Origin: Hymenobacter glacialis | Lineage (GTDB): Bacteria > Bacteroidota > Bacteroidia > Cytophagales > Hymenobacteraceae | Reading direction: 5' to 3' | Length of the DNA stretch: 64,000 bases | NCBI RefSeq assembly: GCF_001816165.1 | Contig: NZ_MDZC01000079.1 | Location: 1 to 64,000 of the forward strand | In this document: positions 45,455-54,150 of the stretch, one piece after another | Layout of the letters: each line of letters opens with the position of its first letter | Position numbering within the stretch: position 1 is the first letter of the stretch | The notes under the pieces: model-generated | The model's input: only the letters and a program-made list of their open reading frames with translations | What the model was told of the DNA's origin: nothing | Databases searched by the model: none | Made by a program: the position numbers and the translations under genes

Positions 45455-46336
45455 CTACTTGCCGCCCAGTACGCGCAGCATGGTGTCGCCAATCTCGGCG
45501 GGCGAATCCACTACGTGGATGCCGCACTCGCGCATGATGGCCATTTTAGCGGCAGCCGTGTCGTCGGCGCCGCCTACGATGGCACCGGCGTGGCCCATGC
45601 GGCGGCCGGGAGGGGCAGTCTGGCCGGCGATGAAGCCTACCACGGGCTTTTTGTTGCCGGTTTCCTTAATCCAACGAGCGGCTTCGGCTTCCATGCCGCC
45701 GCCGATTTCGCCTATCATCACGATGCCTTCGGTCTCGGGGTCGTTCATCAGCAGCTCTACCGCCTCCTTGGTGGTGGTGCCGATGATGGGGTCGCCGCCG
45801 ATGCCGATAGCCGTGGTCTGGCCCAGGCCGGCTTTGGTGAGCTGGTCCACGGCCTCATAGGTCAGCGTACCCGACTTGGATACGATGCCGATTTTGCCTT
45901 TGGTGAAGATGAAGCCGGGCATGATGCCCACTTTGCACTCGCCGGCAGTCATCACGCCGGGGCAGTTGGGCCCAATCATGGTGATGCCCTTGCGGTCCTT
46001 GAGGTAATGCTTCACGGCAATCATGTCCTTGGTCGGAATGCCTTCGGTGATGGTGATAATCACCTTGATGCCCGCGTCGGCAGCTTCCATGATGGCGTCG
46101 GCGGCGAAAGCCGGCGGCACGAAAATGATGCTGGTGTCGGCACCGGCTTTCTCCACGGCTTCGGCCACGGTGTTGAACACGGGACGGCCGAGGTGCTCGG
46201 AGCCGCCTTTGCCGGGCGTCACGCCGCCTACCACGTTGGTGCCGTAGTCCATCATCTGCTGGGCATGGAACGAACCTTCGGAGCCCGTGAAGCCCTGCAC
46301 GATAACCTTGGAGTTTTTATTAACCAGAACGCTCAT
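45455..46336 (-). CDS. sucD: Succinyl-CoA ligase subunit alpha
   Basis: A 293-residue subunit of the citric acid cycle enzyme that makes ATP or GTP from succinyl-CoA. It has the CoA-binding Rossmann part ([27 protein letters not shown]), [20 protein letters not shown], and the phosphohistidine loop in [13 protein letters not shown]. The start at 46336 ([10 protein letters not shown]) is set by the family; the frame is open from 46402. The beta subunit gene sucC is not adjacent, unlike the usual sucCD operon of Proteobacteria. Confidence 0.96.
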   Translation of the reverse strand: MSVLVNKNSKVIVQGFTGSEGSFHAQQMMDYGTNVVGGVTPGKGGSEHLGRPVFNTVAEAVEKAGADTSIIFVPPAFAADAIMEAADAGIKVIITITEGIPTKDMIAVKHYLKDRKGITMIGPNCPGVMTAGECKVGIMPGFIFTKGKIGIVSKSGTLTYEAVDQLTKAGLGQTTAIGIGGDPIIGTTTKEAVELLMNDPETEGIVMIGEIGGGMEAEAARWIKETGNKKPVVGFIAGQTAPPGRRMGHAGAIVGGADDTAAAKMAIMRECGIHVVDSPAEIGDTMLRVLGGK

Positions 46337-46452
46337 TCGGAGGTGTTTTTGGGGAGTTGATGGAGTGGGAGAGGGTGGCCCGGCTGGGCAACAGTGGTGC
46401 AAAAGTAGGGCTTTTTAGGGCAAGGGCAAGGTAGAAGTTGTGCAATCCCTTT

Positions 46453-46566
46453 AACGTCATGCTCATCTGGCGTCCGCGCAGCCGAAGCATCGCTACCGCA
46501 ATGGTAAACAGATTACTGTTGCGGTAGCGTTGCTTCGGCTCGCGGACGCCAGACAAGCATGACGTT
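46453..46566. repeat. Palindromic repeat, 48-base arms
   Basis: Arms 46453-46501 and 46519-46566 pair almost perfectly (AACGTCATGCTCATCTGGCG... and ...AGACAAGCATGACGTT) with a short loop. It shares the CGTCATGCT ends and GCCGAAGCATCGCTACCGCA core with the repeat at 22847, so it belongs to the same family. Confidence 0.88.
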
Positions 46567-46616
46567 CTTTATTCGCAGACTAACTCCAGTCAATCCCTCC
46601 CCGGCGCGCTACTCCT

Positions 46617-46624
46617 TATCTTTG
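46617..46624 (+). promoter_or_regulatory. -7 box upstream of cysteine synthase-family gene
   Basis: TATCTTTG matches TAnnTTTG 35 bases before the ATG at 46660. No good -33 box is seen. Confidence 0.4.
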
Positions 46625-46659
46625 CCTTCTACTTCAAAAGCAACCCACAATACGTTTCA

Positions 46660-47637
46660 ATGTATTTCAATCACGTCATCGAGGCCGTTGGTCACACGCC
46701 GCTCGTCAAGCTCAATAAAGTAACCGACGGCATCAAAGGCACCATTCTGGCCAAGGTAGAGTACTTCAATCCCGGTAACTCGGTGAAAGACCGGATGGCT
46801 ATTCGCATGATTGAGGACGCCGAAAAGGCCGGCCTTATTCAGCCCGGCGGCACCATCATTGAAGGCACCAGCGGCAACACCGGCATGGGCCTGGCGCTGG
46901 CCGCCATTGCCAAAGGCTACAAAACGGTGTTTGTGATGAGCGACAAGCAGAGCAAGGAAAAGCAGGACATTCTGCGCGCCGTGGGCGCCGAAGTGGTGGT
47001 GTGCCCCGTGGACGTGGCCCCCGAGGACCCGCGTAGCTACTACTCCGTGGCGCGCCGCCTGAGCCAGGAAACCCCCAATTCCTACTACCCCAACCAGTAC
47101 GACAACCTCTCGAACGCGGCCGCACACTACGAGAGCACCGGCCCGGAAATCTGGAACGGCACCGAGGGCAAAATCACGCACTACGCCTGCGGCGTGGGCA
47201 CGGGCGGCACCATCAGCGGCGCCAGCAAGTACCTGAAGGAGCAGAACCCGGCCATCGTCACGGTGGGCCTCGACACGTACGGCTCGGTCTTCAAGAAATA
47301 CAAGGAAACGGGTATTTTCGACGAGAACGAAATTTACCCTTACAAGACCGAAGGCATCGGCGAAGACATTCTGCCCAAGAACGTGGACTTCGACCAGATT
47401 GACCTGTTCATTAAAGTGACCGACCAGGATGCTGCCGTAATGACGCGCCGCCTGGCCAAAGAAGAAGGCCTGTTTGTGGGCTGGTCGTGCGGCTCGGCCG
47501 TATTCGGCGCCCTCGAATATGCCCGCGAGCACCTCAAGGAAGACGATACCATGGTAATTGTGCTGCCCGACCACGGTACCCGCTACCTCGGCAAAATCTA
47601 CAACGACGACTGGATGCGCGAGCAGGGCTGGTTGTAA
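46660..47637 (+). CDS. PLP-dependent cystathionine beta-synthase/cysteine synthase
   Basis: A 325-residue fold-type II PLP enzyme. The PLP lysine is in NPGNSVKDRMA, the substrate loop in EGTSGNTGMGLALA, and the phosphate loop in CGVGTGGTISGASKYL. The C-terminal end DHGTRYLGKIYNDDWMREQGWL is typical of cystathionine beta-synthases rather than CysK, but the regulatory CBS domains are absent. It should join serine (or acetylserine) with homocysteine or sulfide. It is monocistronic or coupled loosely to the next response regulator, 69 bases away. Confidence 0.9.
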   Translation: MYFNHVIEAVGHTPLVKLNKVTDGIKGTILAKVEYFNPGNSVKDRMAIRMIEDAEKAGLIQPGGTIIEGTSGNTGMGLALAAIAKGYKTVFVMSDKQSKEKQDILRAVGAEVVVCPVDVAPEDPRSYYSVARRLSQETPNSYYPNQYDNLSNAAAHYESTGPEIWNGTEGKITHYACGVGTGGTISGASKYLKEQNPAIVTVGLDTYGSVFKKYKETGIFDENEIYPYKTEGIGEDILPKNVDFDQIDLFIKVTDQDAAVMTRRLAKEEGLFVGWSCGSAVFGALEYAREHLKEDDTMVIVLPDHGTRYLGKIYNDDWMREQGWL

Positions 47638-47706
47638 GTGGCCTGACTATTGCGGGAGTGGTCCCAGACTGGTATCTTCGTAAAAGCTAGAAACTACCCC
47701 GCATAA

Positions 47707-48105
47707 ATGTCTGCGAATTTGAATCATATTGTACTCGTTGACGACAACGAAACCACCAGCTTTCTCAACAATCGGCTGTTGGGTCGTTTGGCCGTGGCCG
47801 ACCAGGTGAGCACCTTTTCGCGCGCCGATGAGGCGTTTGAAAAGCTGTGGGGAGACACCGGTAGCCCCGCGCCCGACCTGGTTTTTGTGGACCTGAAAAT
47901 GCCCGGCATCTCCGGTTTCGAGTTCCTGGAGCTCTACAACGCCCTGCCCCAGCCCGTGCAGGACAAGACGGTGATGGCCGTGCTCACCACCTCCATGCAC
48001 GGCGCCGACACGGCCCGCGTGGCGATGTACCCCAACGTAGAATACCTCACCAAGCCACTGACCGAAGAAAAGATGCGCAAGCTGCTCGAAAAGCGGTTTC
48101 AGTAG
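47707..48105 (+). CDS. Single-domain response regulator
   Basis: A 132-residue receiver domain without an output domain: HIVLVDDNETTSFLNNRLL (acidic pocket DD), LVFVDLKMPGISGFEFL (phospho-acceptor Asp), AVLTTSMHG (conserved Thr/Ser) and EYLTKPLTEEKM (conserved Lys). Such proteins pass phosphate in relays or bind a partner. No histidine kinase is nearby, so its partner is elsewhere. Confidence 0.93.
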   Translation: MSANLNHIVLVDDNETTSFLNNRLLGRLAVADQVSTFSRADEAFEKLWGDTGSPAPDLVFVDLKMPGISGFEFLELYNALPQPVQDKTVMAVLTTSMHGADTARVAMYPNVEYLTKPLTEEKMRKLLEKRFQ

Positions 48106-48126
48106 GCAGCCGTACTTTCAAATAAG

Positions 48127-48160
48127 AGGCCCCGACTCAATCCGAGTTGGGGCCTTTTAT
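48127..48160. terminator. Bidirectional terminator
   Basis: Stem GGCCCCGACTC/GAGTTGGGGCC with a five-base loop, flanked by A-rich and T-rich runs. It lies between the converging response regulator and outer-membrane protein genes and overlaps the stop of the latter. Confidence 0.9.
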
Positions 48161-48700
48161 TTTGGTCTTAATCTTGTCAAAAAGCCCTTTGATTCCTTCG
48201 CTCTTTTGCTTCACAATGATGTAGCGCACCGAAAACGCGGTGGGGAAGCGGTTCCAGTCATCAGAATTGAATTCTATGGTGGGCTTGAAATCGACGGCGA
48301 GCACGACGCGGGCGAAGGGGATTTTGTACTCGGCGCCTACTATCCCGTCGAGGCCCCAGAAGCTGCCGTCGTCTTTGTGCGAGCCCACGTGAGCCCCCGC
48401 GCCAAAGTAGTAGTTGAGGCTGGGCCCCAGGATGCCAAAGTGCCGCTCCGCCAGCACGGTGGCGCTGCGCTCGCGCGGGGAGAGCAGCGCCAAGCCTTCC
48501 AGCGTGGTTTTGGGCAGCACCAGCTGCTGAACGGTAAGGCCGTAGTTGCCGCCGCCTGCGCGGATGCCGGCCGCCGTGCGGTACTTCTGGGCCCACGCTG
48601 GTGCGGGGCCGAAGCCGCCGGCCAGCAGCAGTGCCAACGCCGCCCCTCGAAGCGTGCGATTACTAAAATGAGGTTGATGAAGCAGATTTAACAAAAACAT
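48137..48700 (-). CDS. Small outer-membrane beta-barrel-like protein, paralogue 1
   Basis: A 187-residue secreted protein (signal AALALLLAGGFGPAPAWAQ) whose mature part, TAAGIRAGGGNYGLTVQQLVLPKTTLEGLALL..., ILGPSLNYYFGAGAHVG..., GAEYKIPFARVVLAVDFKPTIEF, resembles an eight-strand barrel. It is clearly similar to 62965-63543 (shared GIRAGGG/GLRGGG, GLTV, YYFGAGAH/YYGAGFH, AVDFKP/AVDYKP). The function is unknown. The stop falls inside the terminator. Confidence 0.78.
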   Translation of the reverse strand: MFLLNLLHQPHFSNRTLRGAALALLLAGGFGPAPAWAQKYRTAAGIRAGGGNYGLTVQQLVLPKTTLEGLALLSPRERSATVLAERHFGILGPSLNYYFGAGAHVGSHKDDGSFWGLDGIVGAEYKIPFARVVLAVDFKPTIEFNSDDWNRFPTAFSVRYIIVKQKSEGIKGLFDKIKTKIKGPNSD

Positions 48701-48824
48701 AATGTCGGATAATACGGAACACCGCCGGCCTTAAAGGGGCGCCAATACTGGCCTCGCCGGAAACCTGTTACGTAGAGCAGCGGTGAAAATTGCCTTTGGG
48801 GCGCGCAGCAGGTTTCTGGGTTGT

Positions 48825-50486
48825 CTATTCAACCGCGTCCACGAACGCGAATTGCTGTCCGTCAAACAAGCCTTTGTCGCTCAGCTTTAGGCTGGGAATC
48901 ACCAGCAGCGCCATAAAAGAAAGGGTCATGAACGGCGCTCCCAGGGGCGAGCCCAGCTGCTTGGCCAGTGCATCTACCGCCGCATAATCCTGCGCCACCA
49001 GCTGCCCCTCCTGGTTCGACATGAGCCCGGCCACGGGCAGCGGCACGAGGATTTCCTGGCCGTCGGGGCCCACGGCAGCCAGTCCGCCCTTGGCCGCAAT
49101 CACCAGGTTCACGGCCCGCGCCAGGCTGGCGTCGTCGCAGCCCACGGCCGTGATGTTGTGCGAGTCGTGGCCCACGCTGCTGGCCAGCGCCCCGTGCCGG
49201 AGCCCAAATCCCCGGATAAACGCCACAGCTGGCGCTACGTGCGGCTGGTAGCGGTTGATAACGGCCAGTTTGAGCACGTCGGCGGCCACATCGGGCACTA
49301 CAAGGCCGCTTTCCACGCGGGCTGGCAAGTCTACCCGGGCAGTGATAAGCTGGCCATCGAAGCACTCGATAACGCGCAGCACCGGCTGCTGGCCGTGCGG
49401 CGCGGGCAGCAGGAAATCCTCGGCCCGCACGGGCTGGGCGTGGAAGTTGTTGACCACCGCAATGGGCACCGCCGGCAGCAGCGACTGGCCGTTTTCGGCT
49501 ACCAGTACTCCGTTTAGATAGGTTTGCAACACGTCGAAGTTCCGCAGGTCCTTCACCACAATAAAGTCGGCCGCGTCGCCTACTTCTAGTAGGCCCACGG
49601 GCAGGTTGTAGTGCTTCACGGGGTTGATGCAGGCCACGCGCAGCACCTGAAACACGTCGGCCCCGAGGGCCACGGCGCGCTGCACCAGCTGGTTGATGTG
49701 GCCCAGCACCAGCGTATCGGGGTGCTTGTCGTCAGAGCAGAACATCAGGTTGGCGTAGTGCTCGGGCAGCAGCTCAATCAGGGCATCGAAGTTGCGGGCC
49801 GCCGAGCCTTCGCGGATGAGGATTTTCATGCCCACGGCCAGCTTGTCGCGCGCTTCGGCCGCCGTGAAGCACTCGTGGTCGGTGCTGATGCCGGCGCTGG
49901 CGTAGTGGGCGGCGTCGGGGCCGCGCAGGCCGGGGGCGTGGCCGTCTATGGGGCGGCCGGCGGCCTGCGCAATGGCGATTTTGGCCATCACGTCGCTGTC
50001 GCGGTGCAGCACGCCGGGCCAGTTCATCATCTCAGCCAAGTAGCCGATTTTGGGGTTTTCAAAAAGCTTGGCGATGTCGGCGGCCGTGATTTCGGCCCCG
50101 GCGGTTTCAAACGGCGTGGCCGGCACGCAGCTGGGGGCGCCAAAGCAGAAGTTGAACGGAGAGTGGCTGGCGTTTTCCAGCATGAATTCCACGCCGGCTA
50201 CGCCCAGCACGTTGCCTATTTCGTGCGGGTCCGACACGGTGGCCACCGTGCCGTGCGTCACGGCCAGGCGGGCAAACTCGGTGGGCACCAGCAGGGAGCT
50301 TTCTACGTGAACGTGGGCGTCCACGAAGCCTGGCAGAACGTAGGGCAGGGTGGCATTAGGCTCGGCCTCGTTGGTGGGGGCAATGCTGACGATGCGGCCG
50401 GCCTCCACGGAAATAACGGCGGGCTGAATGGAACGAGCAAAAACGTCGACGACGTTGGCGAGGAGAGAGAAAGTAGCGGGAGTCAT
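48825..50486 (-). CDS. ade: Adenine deaminase
   Basis: A 553-residue amidohydrolase that converts adenine to hypoxanthine and ammonia in purine salvage. Metal motif PGFVDAHVHVESSLL, then HGTVATVSDPHEIGNVLG, the H-containing GRPIDGHAPGLRG and TDHECFTAAEA, and the C-terminal HDSHNITAVGCDDASLARAV region are all as in AdeC. The full-length family protein is about 550 residues, matching. It is divergent from a small lipoprotein gene, 77 bases away. Confidence 0.95.
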   Translation of the reverse strand: MTPATFSLLANVVDVFARSIQPAVISVEAGRIVSIAPTNEAEPNATLPYVLPGFVDAHVHVESSLLVPTEFARLAVTHGTVATVSDPHEIGNVLGVAGVEFMLENASHSPFNFCFGAPSCVPATPFETAGAEITAADIAKLFENPKIGYLAEMMNWPGVLHRDSDVMAKIAIAQAAGRPIDGHAPGLRGPDAAHYASAGISTDHECFTAAEARDKLAVGMKILIREGSAARNFDALIELLPEHYANLMFCSDDKHPDTLVLGHINQLVQRAVALGADVFQVLRVACINPVKHYNLPVGLLEVGDAADFIVVKDLRNFDVLQTYLNGVLVAENGQSLLPAVPIAVVNNFHAQPVRAEDFLLPAPHGQQPVLRVIECFDGQLITARVDLPARVESGLVVPDVAADVLKLAVINRYQPHVAPAVAFIRGFGLRHGALASSVGHDSHNITAVGCDDASLARAVNLVIAAKGGLAAVGPDGQEILVPLPVAGLMSNQEGQLVAQDYAAVDALAKQLGSPLGAPFMTLSFMALLVIPSLKLSDKGLFDGQQFAFVDAVE

Positions 50487-50540
50487 GCGAAAAGCAAAGA
50501 ATGGGGGAGCAAGTCTGTCGGCTCAGCCCGCAAAGAACCT

Positions 50541-50548
50541 TAACTTTG
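50541..50548 (+). promoter_or_regulatory. -7 box upstream of small lipoprotein gene
   Basis: TAACTTTG fits TAnnTTTG, 15 bases before the ATG at 50564. Confidence 0.4.
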
Positions 50549-50563
50549 AGTAAAATACCTGCC

Positions 50564-50725
50564 ATGAGGAAGTCCCTGTCGTTTCTGCTGCTATTGGTTC
50601 TGGTGTTAAGCCTGGGAGCCAGCACCCTGAGCAGCTGCGCCCGCCGCACCACGCAACAAAAGAAAACCAGCTGGTACAAAAAGCACGGCCGTGGCAAAGC
50701 CGAGCCCTGTCCCTGTGACCGGTAG
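50564..50725 (+). CDS. Small lipoprotein (53 residues)
   Basis: MRKSLSFLLLLVLVLSLGASTLSSC is a textbook lipoprotein signal; the mature part is about 29 residues, basic, with KKHGRGKAEPCPC near the end. The two C-terminal cysteines could bridge or bind metal. The start is fixed by the signal peptide and the -7 box. No function is known. The frame is open from 50501. Confidence 0.7.
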   Translation: MRKSLSFLLLLVLVLSLGASTLSSCARRTTQQKKTSWYKKHGRGKAEPCPCDR

Positions 50726-50856
50726 GCTGGGTCGGAGAAGCGGCAAGCCGCCGCTAGTCGAAACAAAGTAAAACCGGGCCTTTGCTCGCCAAACGCAACG
50801 CTAACAGCCGGTGGTCTCGGCCACTAAGGCACCCCTGCAATTATCATAACTTATCA

Positions 50857-51261
50857 ATGGCCGACGAAATTTCCGCACCTCTTGCTTCCATTCTGGCCGC
50901 TGCCGAACAGGTGCGGGTACAGTTAAAACTTAAGGCCTTCGATGCCGAGGCCGTGGCTCACTTGGCCAACTTCATTGAGGCCCAGCGCGGCAAGCTGCCC
51001 GATGCCGAGCGCGAAGGCGTGATGATGGCCCTGGGATGTTTTCTGGGCCAGTGCCTGGTGCAGGTATACCGGGGCGAATGGGGCACCGGCCGCGACGGCA
51101 CCACGGGCGTGGGGCTGGCCGGAAAACTTTTTTTTAACCCCTTCCATTTAGTCAATGCGCAACTGAATGAGGGAGAAAGCGCATCAGTAGCGGCCTTTTT
51201 TGCCTCTGTGCCCGCCCGCTTAAAGACGCTGCCTGCCGTGCGTAAGGCTTGGATTTCGTAA
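50857..51261 (+). CDS. Hypothetical cytoplasmic protein
   Basis: A 134-residue soluble protein: helical start (ASILAAAEQVRVQLKLKAFDAEAVAHLANFIEAQRGKL), a middle segment MALGCFLGQCLVQVYRGEW and a C-terminal AFFASVPARLKTLP. The GCFLGQCLVQVYRGEW part resembles small DUF-type proteins in which an invariant glycine-rich helix precedes a YxGEW motif, but I cannot name it. It lies 31 bases before cmk and may be in the same operon. Confidence 0.7.
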   Translation: MADEISAPLASILAAAEQVRVQLKLKAFDAEAVAHLANFIEAQRGKLPDAEREGVMMALGCFLGQCLVQVYRGEWGTGRDGTTGVGLAGKLFFNPFHLVNAQLNEGESASVAAFFASVPARLKTLPAVRKAWIS

Positions 51262-51292
51262 TCTTGCGGGGCCAATGGCCGCCCGCGTCGTT

Positions 51293-51982
51293 ATGAAACA
51301 ACTCGTTATCGCCATTGATGGTTACTCCTCGTGCGGAAAAAGCACGACTGCCAAGGCCGTGGCTGCGGCCCTGCACTACGCCTACGTGGACACCGGCGCC
51401 ATGTACCGCGCCGTGACGCTGTACTTGCTGGAGCACCACATTTCCTTTGAGGATTTGGCCGCAGTTGAGCAGGCCCTGCACACCCTGCAAATCAGTTTCC
51501 GCCGCAACCGCCGCACGGGCCGCAACGAGGTGTTCCTCGACGGTACGAACCGCGAAGACGACATCCGCCAGATGGTAATTTCCAACTCGGTGAGCGAAGT
51601 GTCGGTCATCCCGATGGTGCGGCACGCCATGGTAGCCCAGCAGCAGCGCATGGGCCGCAAGCGCGGCGTGGTGATGGACGGCCGCGACATTGGCACCACC
51701 GTGTTTCCGGACGCCGAAGTGAAGGTTTTTATGACCGCCGAGGTGGTGGTGCGCGCCGAGCGCCGGCAGGAAGAGTTGGCCCAGAACGGCGAACAGGTCG
51801 CCCTCGACGACATTATTGAGAACCTGCGCAAGCGCGACCACCTCGACTCGACCCGTACCGAAAGCCCCCTGCGCCGTGCCGCCGACGCCGTGCTGCTCGA
51901 CACCACGCACCTCGTGATTGAGGAGCAGGTGGATTTTGTGCTGGAACGGGTATCGGCCGCGCTGTTTACGCCGCACGCGTAG
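51293..51982 (+). CDS. cmk: Cytidylate kinase
   Basis: A 229-residue P-loop kinase that phosphorylates CMP and dCMP. Walker A is IDGYSSCGKSTTAKAVA; YVDTGAMYRAVTLY, VMDGRDIGTTVFPDAEVKVFMTA (substrate loop) and RxxDxxR-like RDHLDSTRTESPLRRA follow. The start is ATG 51293, with an alternative at 51275. ispH follows after a palindromic element, so both may have separate promoters. Confidence 0.95.
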   Translation: MKQLVIAIDGYSSCGKSTTAKAVAAALHYAYVDTGAMYRAVTLYLLEHHISFEDLAAVEQALHTLQISFRRNRRTGRNEVFLDGTNREDDIRQMVISNSVSEVSVIPMVRHAMVAQQQRMGRKRGVVMDGRDIGTTVFPDAEVKVFMTAEVVVRAERRQEELAQNGEQVALDDIIENLRKRDHLDSTRTESPLRRAADAVLLDTTHLVIEEQVDFVLERVSAALFTPHA

Positions 51983-52002
51983 GAAATTGCCAAGATTCTG
52001 GG

Positions 52003-52144
52003 CTGGCGCGCGTCTGCGACGCGTGACCTGCTGGCGTCGAGCCTGCGGCTCGGGTGAAGCAGTTTGACCGGCTCAGTCGCGAGTCGTTCGCCGGCGAGCC
52101 GCAGGCTCGGCACCAATCGGCAGCGCGTCGCAGACGCGCGCCAG
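52003..52144. repeat. Palindromic element, copy C
   Basis: A 142-base element with the same ends as copy B: CTGGCGCGCGTCTGCGACGC at the left and its complement at the right (52125-52144), internally GCTGGCGTCGAGCCTGCGGC and GAGCCGCAGGCTCGG. It lies between cmk and ispH, about 10.5 kb from copies A and B. Confidence 0.92.
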
Positions 52145-52199
52145 CTGCCGGAACCCGAAGTTGGGCCAACATTTGCGGAGGACGCCACGGCTCAGGCCT

Positions 52200-52207
52200 T
52201 ACCTTTG
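52200..52207 (+). promoter_or_regulatory. -7 box upstream of ispH
   Basis: TACCTTTG fits TAnnTTTG 43 bases before the ispH ATG. A TTTG at 52172-52175 lies 24 bases upstream, slightly further than the usual 19-21. Confidence 0.45.
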
Positions 52208-52250
52208 TCCCGGCGAACCCCACCGGCCCGCGCGGTGTTAAACCCTCAGC

Positions 52251-53132
52251 ATGAACGTCACGATAGATAAGAATTCCGGCTACTGCTTCGGCGTAGAATT
52301 CGCCATTCAGATGGCCGAAGACGAGTTGGCGCAGGGCCAGCAGCTGTATTGCTTGGGCGACATCGTGCACAACCGCATGGAAGTGGAGCGCCTGCACCAG
52401 CAGGGCCTGCGCATCATCGACCGCGAGCAGCTGGCCGAGCTGCGCGACACCAAAGTCCTCATCCGGGCCCACGGCGAACCGCCCGAAACCTACCAGCTGG
52501 CTCTGCAAAACAACCTGGAGCTGATTGACGCCAGCTGCCCGGTGGTGCTCAAGCTGCAAAACCGGGTGAAGCACGCCTTCGACCTGAGCCAGCGCCAGGA
52601 CGGCCAGATTGTGATTTATGGCCAGCCCGGCCACGCCGAAGTGGCCGGCCTTGCGGGCCAGACCGGCAACCGCGCCATCATTGTGATGAACGAAGCCGAC
52701 CTGGACCAGATTGACTTTGCCCGCCCCGTTACCCTGTTCAGCCAAACCACCAAAAGCACGGCCGGCTTCTACAAAATGAAGGCCTTGATGGCGGCCCGCA
52801 TCACGGCCGCTGGCGGTCAGCTCGACAGCTTTGATGCCAACGACAGCATTTGCCGGCAGGTGAGCAACCGCGAGCCCGCACTGGCCAAGTTTGCCACCGA
52901 GTACGACGTGGTGCTCTTTGTGAGCGGCCGCAAAAGCTCTAACGGCAAAGCCCTGTTTTCGGTGGTGAACGCCATCAATCCGCGCAGCTACTTCATCGAA
53001 AACGAAACCGAAGTGGAAGAGGAATGGCTGGTGGGAGCGAATACGGTGGGGATTTGCGGGGCCACCAGCACACCGCTCTGGCTGATGCAGCAGGTGGCCC
53101 AGCGCATTGAGGGCGTGAAGGAGCTGGCGTAA
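52251..53132 (+). CDS. ispH: 4-hydroxy-3-methylbut-2-enyl diphosphate reductase
   Basis: A 293-residue iron-sulfur enzyme making IPP and DMAPP in the last step of the methylerythritol pathway. The three cluster cysteines are visible in SGYCFGVEFAI, DASCPVV and GICGATSTP. Substrate histidines are in GDIVHNRMEVE, IRAHGEPPE and YGQPGHAEV, and FVSGRKSSNGKALF lies near the end. The gene order cmk-ispH is seen in other Bacteroidota. Confidence 0.96.
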   Translation: MNVTIDKNSGYCFGVEFAIQMAEDELAQGQQLYCLGDIVHNRMEVERLHQQGLRIIDREQLAELRDTKVLIRAHGEPPETYQLALQNNLELIDASCPVVLKLQNRVKHAFDLSQRQDGQIVIYGQPGHAEVAGLAGQTGNRAIIVMNEADLDQIDFARPVTLFSQTTKSTAGFYKMKALMAARITAAGGQLDSFDANDSICRQVSNREPALAKFATEYDVVLFVSGRKSSNGKALFSVVNAINPRSYFIENETEVEEEWLVGANTVGICGATSTPLWLMQQVAQRIEGVKELA

Positions 53133-53145
53133 GCAGGTGGTCGGT

Positions 53146-53153
53146 TATCTTTG
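53146..53153 (+). promoter_or_regulatory. -7 box upstream of secreted protein gene
   Basis: TATCTTTG fits TAnnTTTG, 39 bases before the ATG at 53193 and just after the ispH stop. It supports the 53193 start over the first in-frame codon at 53151. Confidence 0.4.
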
Positions 53154-53192
53154 GGCGATTTACGCTGCTCACAAAGGTTTCCATTCTACCTA

Positions 53193-53897
53193 ATGAACGT
53201 TCGATTCCCTTTGGTTGGACTGCTGTGCTTGGTTGGCGCGGGCCAAGCCAGTGCTCAACAGCCGGCCCCGGTTGCTTCGGCTGCACCCGATTCGGTGAAG
53301 CTGGAAATAGACACCTCGTACCTCGATAACAACATTCACGGTTTCGGCAAGGCCGAAATTCTGGGTTCCGATGGCAAGACGCACTTCGTTTGGGTGCCCA
53401 TCGAGCCGCTGGGGTTCAGCAAGTATCTGCCTTTTTATCGGAACGAAGCGGAAGCACGGCGGTTTCATCGCGCGCCGTCGAGCATCGACGTAGACAAGGT
53501 GGTGTCCGTTAAGCTAAATGGGTTGTACCAGGAGCACATTGTGTTGAAGGGGAAGCGCAAGCATCTTCTTGCCACGCGCTTGGTGAATGGGCCGGTGGAA
53601 CTATTCAACTACACCGAGGCCCCGCAACCCGTTGTGGGCCCGCCTGGAGTGGTTGGGCCCTCGGCCTGGAGCATCACCGGGCTGAGCGGCCTTCCCGACC
53701 GCCAGTGGTTTCTGCGGCGTACCGGCCAGGGCTTGGTTAAAGTAGAGCGGATGAGCTTCGCTACTCAAATGGCAACTTATTTCCAAGATGACCCCGAGGT
53801 AGTGGCAGCCCTAAACAGCGGCAAACTAAACTACCGCGACATGGTGAAGCTGGTGCAGGGCTACAACGAATTCCGGACCCGGCCCGCTGCCAGGTAG
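53193..53897 (+). CDS. Secreted hypothetical protein
   Basis: A 234-residue protein with signal peptide (LVGLLCLVGAGQASAQ). The mature part has no recognised domain: a beta-rich part (KLEIDTSYLDNNIHGFGKAEILGSDGKTHFVWVPIEPLG, VSVKLNGLYQEHIVLKGKRKHLLATRLVNGPVELFNY) and a helical end (DPEVVAALNSGKLNYRDMVKLVQGYNEFR). It is similar in style to Bacteroidota proteins of unknown role with a ...GPVELF core. It stands alone. Confidence 0.72.
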   Translation: MNVRFPLVGLLCLVGAGQASAQQPAPVASAAPDSVKLEIDTSYLDNNIHGFGKAEILGSDGKTHFVWVPIEPLGFSKYLPFYRNEAEARRFHRAPSSIDVDKVVSVKLNGLYQEHIVLKGKRKHLLATRLVNGPVELFNYTEAPQPVVGPPGVVGPSAWSITGLSGLPDRQWFLRRTGQGLVKVERMSFATQMATYFQDDPEVVAALNSGKLNYRDMVKLVQGYNEFRTRPAAR

Positions 53898-53905
53898 CCG
53901 CCAGT

Positions 53906-54124
53906 TCAGGCTGCCGGAACTTCTTGCTCGTAAAGCCGTCGAATTTCGTTATCAAACGCCACGAATGCGACTGTGCGCAGAAAGTCGTGTGCGACCAGCC
54001 ACGCGCGCACCCGGATGGCGTGGCATTGGTCTAGAGTAGCAGAACCGTCAGCACAGTGAATGGCCCTGCCGCCGCCGAGCAGGCTGGAATTGGCGGCGTT
54101 GACAATGGCATCGACGCCGTTCAT
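53906..54124 (-). pseudogene. Macro-domain protein with internal deletion
   Basis: The 72-residue frame begins GVDAIVNAANSSLLGGG, the ADP-ribose-binding loop of macro-domain deacetylases, and ends DFLRTVAFVAFDNEIRRLYEQEV, which resembles the last helix and strand of that fold. The AIHCADGSATLDQCH piece is close to the AIHRAAGPELLxEC segment that normally follows the loop. About 100 residues of the usual 170 are missing between, and the normal N-terminus is cut. It is almost certainly a relic. Confidence 0.7.
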
Positions 54125-54150
54125 TCCCAGCCCGCGCCTATATTGAGCCC

